Assembly (NCBI GenBank): GCA_002284615.2
Contig: MU069437.1
Coordinates: 578,256-642,255, forward strand
Direction of reading: 5' to 3'
DNA: 64,000 nt
From: Dunaliella salina
Lineage: Eukaryota > Chlorophyta > Chlorophyceae > Chlamydomonadales > Dunaliellaceae
Part shown: one piece after another, positions 63,598-64,000 of the stretch
Numbering within the stretch: the first letter of the stretch is position 1
How the letters are laid out: each line of letters opens with the position of its first letter
Program-made: the position numbers and the translations under genes
Notes under the pieces: model-generated
What the model was told of the DNA's origin: nothing
Database searches by the model: none
What the model saw: the letters and a program-made list of their open reading frames with translations, nothing else

Positions 63598-64000
63598 TGG
63601 GGGGACAAAGGGGTGGGAGGGGGGGGAGGGGGGCGCGAAAGGCCACCATGTAACAACAAAGCCACAGAGATTCAGACTGGGGGGAGAGGCAGAGCCAGCT
63701 GGGGGGCGTTGCCTTTGAATGGGATCTGCTTCTCACAAAACCAACCCAGTCTACATGGTAGTGTGCTTTCAATGTCATGATTGACCAAGGACACTTTAAT
63801 TGCCATTAGGTTGATGGCTTCCATGCACACCCTCACTGTGCACAAAAGCATTTCGGCTGCGTTTGGCGCACTTTGGCAGATTGCGCTGCACATTCAAGGC
63901 CATAGTATTTGGCACAAGGCAAGCTTTAAAACCTCCAAGGCGTCATCGATGCGCGCTTATCGACAAAAGTGTTCTTTGAGCTATCCAAAAGGAAGGACTG
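63598..64000. other. GTPase upstream intron, no exon identified
   Basis: G-rich run at 63610-63640. The minus-strand frame 63893-63672 (NAAEMLLCTVRVCMEAINLM) could hold an upstream exon but has no match I can defend. Confidence 0.35.

Overview
The window looks like nuclear DNA of a green alga (Viridiplantae, most likely a chlorophyte). The core histones H2A and H2B are of green-lineage type and carry the metazoan/algal 3' stem-loop. The phosphoribosyl-diphosphate synthase is of the plant PRS3/PRS4 type, the GTPase resembles the plant plastid NOG1-like protein PDE318, and the SR protein is SRSF1/SR34-like. Host genes are interrupted by GT-AG introns. I cannot name the species.

Layout. 1-16 kb: nested, broken non-LTR retrotransposons plus small DNA transposons. 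16.4-18.7 kb: gene-poor. 18.76-23.12 kb (-): PRS gene; 23.50-28.45 kb (+): SR splicing factor, in a head-to-head pair with a 379-bp shared promoter. 29-50 kb: a second dense retroelement block, with a frameshifted zinc-finger gene at 38-39 kb. 50.6-51.9 kb: divergent H2B/H2A pair. 52-56.6 kb: more retroelement pieces. 58.6-63.5 kb (-): NOG1-like GTPase whose 5' part lies beyond what I could resolve.

The retroelements fall into several groups, named here only for this window. LINE-A (with subfamily A') and LINE-B encode, pieced together from different copies: reverse transcriptase, a PHD-type zinc finger, a conserved segment resembling an N6-adenine methyltransferase, RNase H, a CCHC knuckle and a C-terminal PD-(D/E)XK (restriction-like) endonuclease. 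This recalls the Dualen/RandI elements of Chlamydomonas. LINE-C and LINE-D have reverse transcriptase and a terminal CCHC knuckle. LINE-A, LINE-B and a SINE-like repeat end in a similar hairpin followed by a pyrimidine tail. Two CAGAG-ended elements with 9-bp target duplications, two TA-flanked elements and one 1.2-kb element full of GTTTGAATCAAACG motifs are DNA-transposon-like.

The most striking host feature is that introns of two unrelated genes carry tandem arrays in which the unit is the intron 3' end plus the first bases of the next exon (68 bp x 7 in the SR gene, 100 bp x 6 in the GTPase). Most upstream copies would give premature stops if used, so they are candidate decoy or regulatory splice acceptors.
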